This document shows positions 1-7,262 of a DNA stretch of 64,000 bases, one piece after another. Made by a program: the position numbers and the translations under genes. Position 1 is the stretch's first letter; every line of letters starts with the position of its first letter. The DNA is from Planctomycetales bacterium (lineage in GTDB: Bacteria; Planctomycetota; Planctomycetia; Isosphaerales; Isosphaeraceae): contig DAIDHX010000218.1 of assembly GCA_027451885.1 (NCBI GenBank), positions 1 to 64,000 of the forward strand, written 5' to 3'. The notes beneath the pieces are model-generated. The model searched no databases, was not told where the DNA came from, and was given only the letters and a program-made list of their open reading frames with translations.

Positions 1-285
1 GCGCGATCGAACTCGCGAGGAATCGATCAAGGGCCGGGCTGGCCCGCGGAGAATGGGAGTGGTACGCGGAAAATGGGTGTCTTATTCCAGCCGATCCCTT
101 ATTCCAGCCGATCCCGGTGCGTGATCGCTCTCGTTCAGGAGTCACGACACCTGCTGATGATCAGCGCGCGATCGAACTCGCGAGGAATCGATCAAGGGCC
201 GGGCTGGACCGTGGAGAATGGGACTGGTACACGGAAAATGGGTGTCTTGTTCCAGCCAGCGGAAAATGGGTGTCTTGTTCCAGCC
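1..285 (+). repeat. Composite repeat block 1 (two 92-bp cores)
   Basis: Two copies of a 92-bp core (1-92 and 166-257) are separated by a 73-bp spacer and followed by a 28-bp partial repeat of the core's end (258-285). The same composite recurs at 1642-1926 and, with a shorter spacer, at 4946-5214. The core starts GCGCGATCGAACTCGCGAGG and ends GTGTCTTGTTCCAGCC. Inside it the 8-bp palindrome CTCGCGAG lies within the inverted arms GATCGA and TCGATC. Several reading frames stay open across it, but no start or ribosome site supports a protein. The block touches the window edge, so it may extend further left. Confidence 0.85.
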
Positions 286-441
286 CGTCTTGTTATCGCT
301 GGAAGGCGATGCCCGATGAGATTCTGGAGAAGGTATGCAAGGCCAGGCACGTACTGGATAATACCCCAACAACCTGAATCGCTACACTAGCACATTCAAT
401 TCGCGCTCTCAGGCCCTCTCAATGTTTCGGACGGAAGGAAC

Positions 442-471
442 TTGATTTCGATTTGCCACGTTGCCTATAAA
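442..471 (+). promoter_or_regulatory. Candidate sigma70-type promoter for the 536 gene
   Basis: TTGATT (442-447) and TATAAA (466-471) are separated by 18 bp and lie about 65 bp before the ATG at 536. It is the only such pair seen upstream of this gene. Confidence 0.45.
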
Positions 472-535
472 AAGGCTAGCATCCTCCCGGCGTTCAAATT
501 GACGTCGACTTCGCACTCATCAGAAGGAGCAACTC

Positions 536-925
536 ATGACCTACGGCGACGATGCGGTGAACCTTGAAGTGGAGCTTCCGCACAACACGCCGATCCAAGT
601 CGATGTGTTTGTCAGGGCCGCTTGGCAGCAACAGGCTGTTATCTCGGTCGATGGCCAGACTCCCCACATCGAGTTCATCGGACATTATGCCGATACTGCC
701 GAGTCCAAGAAGATTGGGCACGCCACCATCCCTGCGGGGGAGCACAAGGTCTTGGTTAGTGTTTATCACATGAAGCACAACCTTCAACCTTGGAGACCGA
801 ACGGTATCTTCCGCCCCTACCCTGTGAACGGAATGAGCAGAGTCATCCTGACGACGTATGATGATCGGGACCAGCCGTTCAGCGCGGCTCGTGATAAGAA
901 CTGCGAAGTCCACTTCTCGTGGTAG
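536..925 (+). CDS. Small protein of unknown function, 129 aa
   Basis: No family is recognised. A strong ribosome site (AGAAGGAG, 522-529) precedes the ATG, so the start is well supported. The protein has no signal peptide or membrane segment. Its alternating hydrophobic and polar pattern, with many V, I, H and Y residues, suggests a beta-sandwich. It ends in the short strand-like stretch CEVHFSW. A lectin-like or other ligand-binding fold is possible but unproved. It lies between repeat blocks 1 and 2 together with the 81-aa gene at 1088, and the two may form one cargo module. An antisense ORF over 494-913 has no ribosome site and is taken as a shadow. Confidence 0.7.
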   Translation: MTYGDDAVNLEVELPHNTPIQVDVFVRAAWQQQAVISVDGQTPHIEFIGHYADTAESKKIGHATIPAGEHKVLVSVYHMKHNLQPWRPNGIFRPYPVNGMSRVILTTYDDRDQPFSAARDKNCEVHFSW

Positions 926-1087
926 CTACCCGGTCTGTGGATTCCTGCGTTTCTTCTCGATCGCGGGACGAAGGAGGAACGCATTCCCAGATCACCCGCT
1001 TCAAACTAAGGCGGCATACTGTCCGCTCCCCGACGATAAGTACGCGGGAGGTATCAGATCCTTACCAGAGATGAGGTTCGATCAAAG

Positions 1088-1333
1088 ATGGCGACGACAA
1101 TCACGGTGACCTTCCACCACTCGAACACGCTCTTCGCGGAGCACTGGATTGTGAAGGACGAAGCGACCGGCGCGATAGTCATTGACAAGGAATTTAATCC
1201 GGACGAATCCGTCGTCGTTCAGATTCAGGCTCCGGGAGACAGATACGGCGACGCTTACTACCGCCGCGCGGCGAATTCCAACTGGGAACATAAGTCGTTG
1301 ATCGAAAACGGCGACACGGTCGACATGTTCTGA
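1088..1333 (+). CDS. Small protein of unknown function, 81 aa
   Basis: No family is recognised. A weak GATGAGG-like ribosome site lies about 10 bp before the ATG. The sequence is rich in beta-formers, starts with an amphipathic strand (TITVTFHHS) and has no signal peptide or membrane helix. Like its neighbour at 536 it looks like a compact cytoplasmic beta protein, although no alignment between the two is evident by eye. A 160-bp gap with no clear promoter separates them, so co-transcription is an inference. The gene ends about 50 bp before repeat block 2. Confidence 0.6.
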   Translation: MATTITVTFHHSNTLFAEHWIVKDEATGAIVIDKEFNPDESVVVQIQAPGDRYGDAYYRRAANSNWEHKSLIENGDTVDMF

Positions 1334-1386
1334 GCCCATTCAAGAATGGTTCGCGCGTGACCAAATCTTCTGTGCTGATCGAGGGT

Positions 1387-1926
1387 GGAACAAGGCTGGA
1401 ACAAGACATCCTTCTCAATTCCTTGGTTGTCTACTTCTGCCTTCTTTGGTGGGCGATGCGAGCACGAAAGGCAGAAGCAGAAGGCAGAAGCAGAAGCAGA
1501 AGGCAGAAGCAGACACCCAGGAACAGGAGTCACGACGCCTGCTGAGAAAGGCCAGCAGAAATCAAAAGGCAGAAGCAGACACCCAGAAAGGCAGAAGAAG
1601 ACACGCAGGAACAGGAGTCACGACACCTGCTGATGATCAGCGCGCGATCGAACTCGCGAGGAATCGATCAAGGGCCGGGCTGGACCGCGAAGAATGGGAC
1701 TGGTACACGGAAAATGGGTGTCTTGTTCCAGCCGATCCCTTATTCCAGCCGATCCCGGTGCGTGATCGCTCTCGTTCAGGAGTCGCGACACCTGCTGATG
1801 ATCAGCGCGCGATCGAACTCGCGAGGAATCGATCAAGGGCCGGGCTGGACCGCGGAGAATGGGACTGGTACACGGAACATGGGTGTCTTGTTCCAGCCAG
1901 CGGAAAATGGGTGTCTTGTTCCAGCC
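1387..1926. repeat. Composite repeat block 2, with an inverted partial copy at its left end
   Basis: The right part (1642-1926) has the same composite as block 1: cores 1642-1733 and 1807-1898, a 73-bp spacer and a 28-bp tail. The left part differs. 1387-1450 is the reverse complement of sequence found in direct orientation in block 3: it contains GGCTGGAACAAGACA (the core end inverted) and CTCAATTCCTTGG (the inverse of 4877-4889). A purine-rich array and AGGAACAGGAGTCACGAC motifs fill the middle. The block looks like two element ends meeting head to head, and it directly precedes the Mrr-like scrap and the DUF262 gene. Confidence 0.8.
1466..1517. repeat. Short purine-rich tandem array (GGCAGAAGCAGA type)
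   Basis: Imperfect tandem units of GGCAGAAGCAGA and GAAGCA lie inside repeat block 2. Related GGCAGAAG motifs recur at about 1570-1600, 4690 and 4890. The array could vary in copy number between strains. Confidence 0.6.
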
Positions 1927-1964
1927 CGCCCAGCCCGCCGTCCCACCGAGCATGTGATTCAGCG

Positions 1965-2090
1965 ATGCCGATCCCCGATCTACAGTCTATTATGCTACCC
2001 TTACTCGAATACCTCCGCGATCGCCAGGAGCGACGTACGCGGCCGATGACTGAGCTGCTTGACAAAGAATGCGAGGAATCCAATGCCTGA
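1965..2090 (+). pseudogene. N-terminal remnant of an Mrr-type restriction protein
   Basis: The 41 codons begin MPIPDLQSIMLPLLEYL, which closely matches how Mrr-family restriction endonucleases start their winged-helix N-terminal domain. After about 30 residues the likeness ends and the frame stops at 2090. The usual domain is about 85 residues and is followed by a nuclease domain, so both are missing. The stop overlaps the first codons of the DUF262 gene in another frame. It could be a leftover of a replaced restriction gene or a small expressed leader. No nuclease residues remain. Confidence 0.55.
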
Positions 2091-3315
2091 TCCCGAACTC
2101 GGTGATAATCAACCCACCGGCACGCTATCCGAAGAAGAGGTGGAGACATGGTTTGATGACGAAGCCCAAGAGGAGTCCTCCAGCGCTGTTATCCCAGCTC
2201 CCATTTCGGAAGATTCCATTGAGCAAAAATATGCGGATGGCCAACTGCGTATCGTCCGCAGCTCACACGACTTCACTTTGCATTTCTTACGCGACTCGCT
2301 CAAAGATTCCAACTATATTAATATTTCTCCTGGTTACCAACGCCGCGATCGCTGGGACAGGACACGCCGCTCTTTGCTTATCGAGTCGTTTCTCATGAAT
2401 ATTCCTGTTCCTCCTATATTTTTGTATGAGAATCAATACAACCAGTATGAAGTTATGGATGGCCGCCAACGGTTGGAAACCATCCGCGACTTCCTGGACA
2501 ACAAATTCCCGCTAAGCGGGCTTGAGTTTTGGACTGAACTTCGGGGCCGCCGTTTCTCCGATCTCGGTCCGACGCTTCAAAAGGGACTGCTCCGCCGATC
2601 GATTTCTGCCATCGTGCTCCTAGCAGAAACGTCCCGTCCAGATCAGTCATCCGTGGACGTCAGAATGGTTCTCTTCCGCCGCTTGAATACCGGAGGAGCA
2701 AGGCTCAACCCACAGGAGCTGCGCAATGCTCTTTATCCCGGCCTTTTCAATGATATGATCGCGGATTTGGCCCGAGATCCCACCTTCACGACCGTATGGC
2801 GCATACCGCCCAAAACTCAGGGCGAGAAAATACAGCCGCCAGCCGCCCTTCTTAAGAACCCCCTCTTCAAGACCATGGCGGATTGCGAGCTTGTTCTCCG
2901 TTTTTTTGCCATTCATGAAACCATTTCCCTAAATTTGAGGGGTTCTCTATCCAAATTATTAGACCAGTGCATGAAGCGTCACCAGGATGATACTTCGCAG
3001 GACATCGATCGTCGCAAGACCCTATTTAGATATAGTTTAAAATCACTTCACGATGTGTTTGGCGAATCCACGTTCACGTTGCCATCGACAGAACGGTTAA
3101 GCAGGCCGCTTTACGACGCGCTGATGGTAGCGACCAGTTTACGCCAAGGCGCCGAACTGTCTCCCCACAAGGATGCCATCAAGGACCGGCTGAATGATGC
3201 CCTACGCAACGAGGAATCATATGATATTCTGATCGGACGTGGAAACACCGTCGATGCGATCAAGGCGCGAGTAAGGAAGGCCGAAGGAATCCTGTTCGGA
3301 CACGGAGATTCATAA
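2083..3315 (+). CDS. DUF262 (ParB/GmrS-like) domain protein
   Basis: DUF262 proteins carry a ParB-like fold that binds and hydrolyses nucleotides, and they act in restriction and abortive-infection systems such as GmrSD. Two family hallmarks are present: DGRQRL at residues 126-131 and LFRRLNTGG at 197-205, preceded by a YQRR motif. The protein has 410 aa and lacks the C-terminal HNH (DUF1524) domain of full GmrSD enzymes. The ATG at 2083 is chosen because GAGGAA lies 6-7 bp upstream; a TTG at 2059 would add eight residues. Base composition is visibly more AT-rich than the rest of the window. It is followed after one base by the HEPN gene, so the two form an operon. Confidence 0.85.
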   Translation: MPDPELGDNQPTGTLSEEEVETWFDDEAQEESSSAVIPAPISEDSIEQKYADGQLRIVRSSHDFTLHFLRDSLKDSNYINISPGYQRRDRWDRTRRSLLIESFLMNIPVPPIFLYENQYNQYEVMDGRQRLETIRDFLDNKFPLSGLEFWTELRGRRFSDLGPTLQKGLLRRSISAIVLLAETSRPDQSSVDVRMVLFRRLNTGGARLNPQELRNALYPGLFNDMIADLARDPTFTTVWRIPPKTQGEKIQPPAALLKNPLFKTMADCELVLRFFAIHETISLNLRGSLSKLLDQCMKRHQDDTSQDIDRRKTLFRYSLKSLHDVFGESTFTLPSTERLSRPLYDALMVATSLRQGAELSPHKDAIKDRLNDALRNEESYDILIGRGNTVDAIKARVRKAEGILFGHGDS

Positions 3316-3316
3316 G

Positions 3317-4213
3317 GTGACGATCCTTCTTAATGAGTTCAAATCCGACCTCGGCCGTATCCGGCGACTGATCGATGCCCTCGAACTCTTACGCGGCTTT
3401 CCTGCTCATACGGCCCCTAATCCGTCAACTGATCCCTTTATCGAGCATGCGGTCAAAGTTCATGGGTCAACTCTAAACTGCCACGCTGATATTGTAGTTC
3501 TCTCCGGCACAGCCATTCTCTACATGGCTGGAAGATTCGAGCATTATATACGCACAGTATTTGAGGAATTATGTGACTCAGTGGCTAAGAGATGTAATTC
3601 CTACGACAGTCTTCCGAGGGTGATGCGAACCAGCCTGATTTCCATGACTGCTGAGGTTATGAAAACCCCTCGCAAGTATGGCCACGCCGATAAAGGCGTT
3701 GAAGCGTTCATTAAAACCTTAGCACTCAATTTGACTGATCGATCCAAACTGGAATCCATAAATTCGGAATGCCTATCTATCACATATGATAATATGCGGC
3801 CAGATACGCTCGAAGAACTGTTTAAACGCATAGGTGCTGAGAGGATTTGGGAAAGAGTTGGGGCACAAGCCACAGTCCAAGCGTATTACCAGACGGCCGA
3901 CCCAGGTCAAGCAAAGAACAAGGCAACCAGCGATCTCAATAAATTCATGGATATTCGGAACCGCATTGCCCACCCTTCGCATGACGTCACATGGCCCGAT
4001 GCAGATACGGTAATAAAATATATGGATTTTTTAGAGATTATATCCGACGCAATTTTGCAGGTATCCAAGGTTTTCGAGGTATCTCACCCACCGCCGTCGC
4101 CATCTCCAACAGCCACGCCGTCTCCGTCAGTGACCCCTCCTCCGGACACAGCCGCCTCCCTGGCGCCTTCCACGCCGCGGAATGATGAATCGCTCTCCCA
4201 AGTTCCGCCATAA
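3317..4213 (+). CDS. HEPN-domain nuclease-like protein (MAE_28990 or RiboL-PSP type)
   Basis: The alpha-helical protein of 298 aa carries RNRIAH at residues 214-219, the R-x4-H motif (RNxxxH subtype) of HEPN ribonucleases. HEPN proteins of the MAE_28990 and RiboL-PSP types are known neighbours of DUF262 genes in prokaryotic conflict systems, which matches the arrangement here. The likely role is RNA cleavage when triggered, with the DUF262 protein as partner or regulator; this is inference. It starts at GTG one base after the upstream stop, with GGAG 9-10 bp before. An odd feature is a Pro/Ser/Thr-rich tail from about residue 255 to the end, probably disordered. It is AT-rich relative to its surroundings. 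Confidence 0.75.
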   Translation: MTILLNEFKSDLGRIRRLIDALELLRGFPAHTAPNPSTDPFIEHAVKVHGSTLNCHADIVVLSGTAILYMAGRFEHYIRTVFEELCDSVAKRCNSYDSLPRVMRTSLISMTAEVMKTPRKYGHADKGVEAFIKTLALNLTDRSKLESINSECLSITYDNMRPDTLEELFKRIGAERIWERVGAQATVQAYYQTADPGQAKNKATSDLNKFMDIRNRIAHPSHDVTWPDADTVIKYMDFLEIISDAILQVSKVFEVSHPPPSPSPTATPSPSVTPPPDTAASLAPSTPRNDESLSQVPP

Positions 4214-4446
4214 TCCTGTAAACACACGCACATCCGGACGAGTTTCCCTCCCATGCCTCCAAACGCCAAGCAGCCACCACCTGCACCATCCAAGGTCATG
4301 AAGGTGTACGCAAGGATATTTACTGGATTACCTCGACTTTCACCCCAACATCGGCCTTAGCAGCCTGTTGAAATTTCCCCCCCATCGCCTTTCACGGTAT
4401 CATCCTGCGGCCGACCGATTGGAGCCAGCATCGTGAGGATCTGAAA

Positions 4447-4690
4447 ATGGCGATGGGCAAGCGGCGACGCGAGACTCAGGAGCAGCTCTTCATCGCGACC
4501 GATCGTCTCCCTATGGCGGCCGGTCATCCCTTTTACCAGCGGCTCAACCAGTTGCTGGCCGAGGCCGGGTTCGACACCTGGCTCGAGAATCGCTGCCGAC
4601 AATATTACGCGGCTGAAGGCTCGGTCGGGCGACCGTCGATCCCACCCGGCGTGTACTTCCGCATGCTCCTCGTCGGGTACTTCGAGAGAA
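4447..4690 (+). pseudogene. Transposase fragment (DUF772-type N-terminus) interrupted by repeat block 3
   Basis: About 81 codons start MAMGKRRRETQEQLF and run to GRPSIPPGVYFRMLLVGYFE, the conserved N-terminal helical region (DUF772) of IS5/IS1182-like transposases. The match stops exactly after GYFE, where the purine-rich start of repeat block 3 begins (GAAAGGCAGAAGAAG). No catalytic DDE region appears downstream, so the 3' part was lost or lies elsewhere. The sequence just upstream (from about 4365) may hold the left end of the insertion sequence, but no terminal inverted repeat was identified. It is non-functional as it stands. Confidence 0.8.
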
Positions 4691-5214
4691 AGGCAGAAGA
4701 AGACACGCAGGAACAGGAGTCACGACACCTGCTGATGATCAGCGCGCGATCGAACTCGCGAGGAATCGATCAAGGGCCGGGCTGGACCGCGGGGAATGGG
4801 ACTGGTACACGGAAAATGGGTGTCTTATTCTGGCTTTGTTCTCCAAAGAAGGCAGAGGTAAAGGCAGAAGTAGACACCCAAGGAATTGAGAAAGGCAGAA
4901 GAAGACACGCAGGAACAGGAGTCACGACACCCGCTGAGGATCAGCGCGCGATCGAACTCGCGAGGAATCGATCAAGGGCCGGGCTGGACCGCGGAGAATG
5001 GGAGTGGTACGCGGAAAATGGGTGTCTTATTCCAGCCGATCCCGGTGCGTGATCGCTCTCGTTCAGGAGTCACGACACCCGCTGAGGATCAGCGCGCGAT
5101 CGAGCTCGCGAGGAATCGATCAAGGGCCGGGCTGGACCGCGGGGAATGGGACTGGTACACGGAAAATGGGTGTCTTGTTCCAGCCTTCCGGAAAATGGGT
5201 GTCTTGTTCCAGCC
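4691..5214 (+). repeat. Composite repeat block 3 (three cores)
   Basis: Cores lie at 4744-4835 (diverging after 4830), 4946-5037 and 5094-5185. The last two are separated by 56 bp, 17 bp shorter than in blocks 1 and 2, because a GATCCCTTATTCCAGCC duplication is missing. A 29-bp tail (5186-5214) repeats the core end. A direct copy of the sequence that is inverted at 1409-1450 lies at about 4851-4890. It interrupts the transposase gene on its left and ends about 60 bp before the convergent DUF3037 gene. Confidence 0.85.
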
Positions 5215-5271
5215 CGGGCTGATCTGAGGACGAAAGTCTTATGGCAAGGTCAAGGCAACGGACGTCAGGGA

Positions 5272-6093
5272 TTAGACTCCGACCTTATCGAGATCCTTGC
5301 CTTGAACCCGGATCTCGTGGATCAGCTCGTCCACTTCGTTGGTGGCGTAAAGCCTGGCCCGCCCTTGTTGAAGGATTCGCTTGACATCCTCCCGGACCTC
5401 ATTCTCGTTCGTTCGGAACTGCCCTACGACGACGAGTTCCAGGTCGCCGAGCTCGCTGTCGGGATGCTCGTAAAGGGCAAGTCCTTCGATTGCATGGGAG
5501 CTTGCCGTCTTACGTATCTGATCCGGATCCCTTGCCTGGAAACTGACCGGCTGGATCAGATTGAAGCGACCGTTCTGGTATCCGAAGGGGACTTCGATCT
5601 CACGCCTGAGGCTCGGAACGTTAATCTCGATATCCTGCTTCAACTTGGAACCCAGATCTGCCTTAAGTAGCTGTTCGGAAAGACGCTTCCGGAAACCCTT
5701 GACGGCTAGTGGTCGCTTACCTTGCCCCACGACCTCCTCGAATAGTTCATCAAGGTCCTTCAAGGGTTCCCGAACCGTGAACGGACGAGGCGATGTTAAC
5801 TGGATGTTGTTGCCACGGCGTTGAGCGAAGGCAATTAGGTCTTCCACGTTACGGAAGTCCCTGCCCTCGATTTCGAGTCGTTCCTTGATCCCGTGTTTGT
5901 AGGAGTTGACCCTGGACCAGTCAAAGGCATCCTTGCCGAAGAACCGCTGAATCCGGGAATTATCCCTCGCGATGCGAACTTCCAGAAAGTTAAGCTCGGG
6001 GCAGAACAGGACGACCCCGATGTTCGCCGCCTCAAGACGGGAAGGGTCGGGACAGAATTGAATCAGAGCGTAGTAACCCTTTGTGGGTTTCAT
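5272..6093 (-). CDS. DUF3037 domain protein
   Basis: The 273-aa protein begins MKPTKGYYALIQFCPDPSR, followed by GVVLFCPE, the typical opening of the DUF3037 family. Its biochemical role is not known. DUF3037 genes are commonly next to HipA-like kinase genes, and here the start overlaps the kinase stop by four bases (ATGA), which implies translational coupling. It may be the kinase's substrate, adaptor or antitoxin; which one cannot be decided from sequence. No signal peptide or membrane segment is seen. The gene runs towards repeat block 3. Confidence 0.8.
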   Translation of the reverse strand: MKPTKGYYALIQFCPDPSRLEAANIGVVLFCPELNFLEVRIARDNSRIQRFFGKDAFDWSRVNSYKHGIKERLEIEGRDFRNVEDLIAFAQRRGNNIQLTSPRPFTVREPLKDLDELFEEVVGQGKRPLAVKGFRKRLSEQLLKADLGSKLKQDIEINVPSLRREIEVPFGYQNGRFNLIQPVSFQARDPDQIRKTASSHAIEGLALYEHPDSELGDLELVVVGQFRTNENEVREDVKRILQQGRARLYATNEVDELIHEIRVQGKDLDKVGV

Positions 6094-6932
6094 AAGTTGG
6101 ACTCCGTCTCGTCCGTGAGACCGACAGGCTTGTTAGCTGGGCAGAGCTTATTCATTATAAAAGCGGATAGGAAGGAGGCTCTAGAGGCGAGAAACTGGAC
6201 GAGGGCTTCCCGGGTCGGCTGGTCCACATCCCATTCTTGGGGAAGGGCTTGCGTCAGAAGCTCCGCGTCCTGCTTTGTGAACGACCCGAGTTTCTGGGCA
6301 GCCTGGACGACGATCTGGCAGTTCACCCAAGGCTGGAACTCGGGGAATAACCCGTAGATCTTGTCGTCTCTAACTCGGTCAATGGAATTCAGCCTTGGGG
6401 TCAGAGGCCTGCCGCAGGTGAAGCAGTGTGAGTGGTCCATGGCACGGAGGAGGAGGTTGCCAGGGGGGGCATCCTCGCTAAGGTAGATGTTATTGCGATT
6501 GATCCGATTGCCATCGGGTGAGTGCCGGTCACAGTTCAGGGTCCAGGTGTCGAACACCACCAGGCGGGTAATATCGTCAGGGTTCGACAGTTGCGCAAGT
6601 TGGCGTTCCGTACCACTCCACACGTCTCCGGGATCGTACTTCGTGATGAATGCGGGTCCGGGTTCGACTTCACCGTCCTCGAAGAACGTGAGGCCATACG
6701 CGGCGTCGACACGGATCGTCTCGTACTCGAAGGTAGGAAGACCGAACCAATCTGCCAGGCGAGTGCCCACGAGATCGCACACCAGTACGTGGGGCCCTTC
6801 CGGGTTTCCCATAGCCTTGAGGTAGGCCGAGCCTTGATCCGTTTGTACTCTGATGGCCATTGTTCCTGTTTTAAGGGCTACTTCCTGCCTTCGGATGTGG
6901 GTGGGACGCCAATGTCCCTCGCGGTAGTTCAT
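6090..6932 (-). CDS. HipA-like protein kinase
   Basis: The 280-aa protein resembles the compact HipA-like kinase family (HipA_2 type) rather than full-length HipA of about 440 aa. Visible landmarks are a strand with a candidate ATP-binding lysine (AYLKAMGN), the catalytic-loop-like segment WTLNCDRH, and a metal-binding MDHSHCF stretch in place of DFG. HipA kinases phosphorylate proteins such as glutamyl-tRNA synthetase and slow growth; the target here is unknown. It is the first gene of a two-gene unit with DUF3037. No HipB-type DNA-binding antitoxin is encoded nearby. Confidence 0.75.
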   Translation of the reverse strand: MNYREGHWRPTHIRRQEVALKTGTMAIRVQTDQGSAYLKAMGNPEGPHVLVCDLVGTRLADWFGLPTFEYETIRVDAAYGLTFFEDGEVEPGPAFITKYDPGDVWSGTERQLAQLSNPDDITRLVVFDTWTLNCDRHSPDGNRINRNNIYLSEDAPPGNLLLRAMDHSHCFTCGRPLTPRLNSIDRVRDDKIYGLFPEFQPWVNCQIVVQAAQKLGSFTKQDAELLTQALPQEWDVDQPTREALVQFLASRASFLSAFIMNKLCPANKPVGLTDETESNL

Positions 6933-7262
6933 GAAAACTGCCCTCGGAAAGTCTCGTTGGTAAATGCTTGAGAGACGATGGGTCTTCTTGACTTACCTCG
7001 ACCCTCAGACTCTCGTCCAATAGTTCATCCACCAGGTTCTGCCTCAGATGAGTCTGAGCGATGTCGTTCTGTCGTGGCTAAACCCTGGAGATAGGTCATT
7101 GCCGCTCTCGTATCTCTCAACAGAACGAGCGCGCGAGCCGATCCGATCCCCCCGTGCCGGCAGCGCAGGGATACCGGCCAGAGCGGTCGGGGCGCGTGGT
7201 CCCTCGGATCTGGCTGCACGGTTCCGTGGAGGAGGTTGGGTTGGGTGAAAGCGGTCGGCGCG
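6933..7262. other. Intergenic gap, nothing recognised
   Basis: About 330 bp lie between the start of the HipA-like gene and the 3' end of the phosphatase gene. The part next to 6932 should hold the kinase promoter, but no clear -35/-10 pair was seen. Short ORFs here have no ribosome site. Confidence 0.5.

Noticed and set aside
494-913. 139-codon minus frame opposite the 536 gene
   Set aside because: No ribosome site, and the plus frame has a strong one. Treated as a shadow.
1466-1620. Possible CRISPR-like spacing of GGCAGAAG motifs
   Set aside because: Units are imperfect, spacers are not unique sequences of constant length, and no cas gene is present.
1446-2090. A 214-codon plus frame running through repeat block 2 into the Mrr-like scrap
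   Set aside because: Most of it is translated repeat DNA, open in several frames at once and without a ribosome site. Only the last 41 codons have family likeness.
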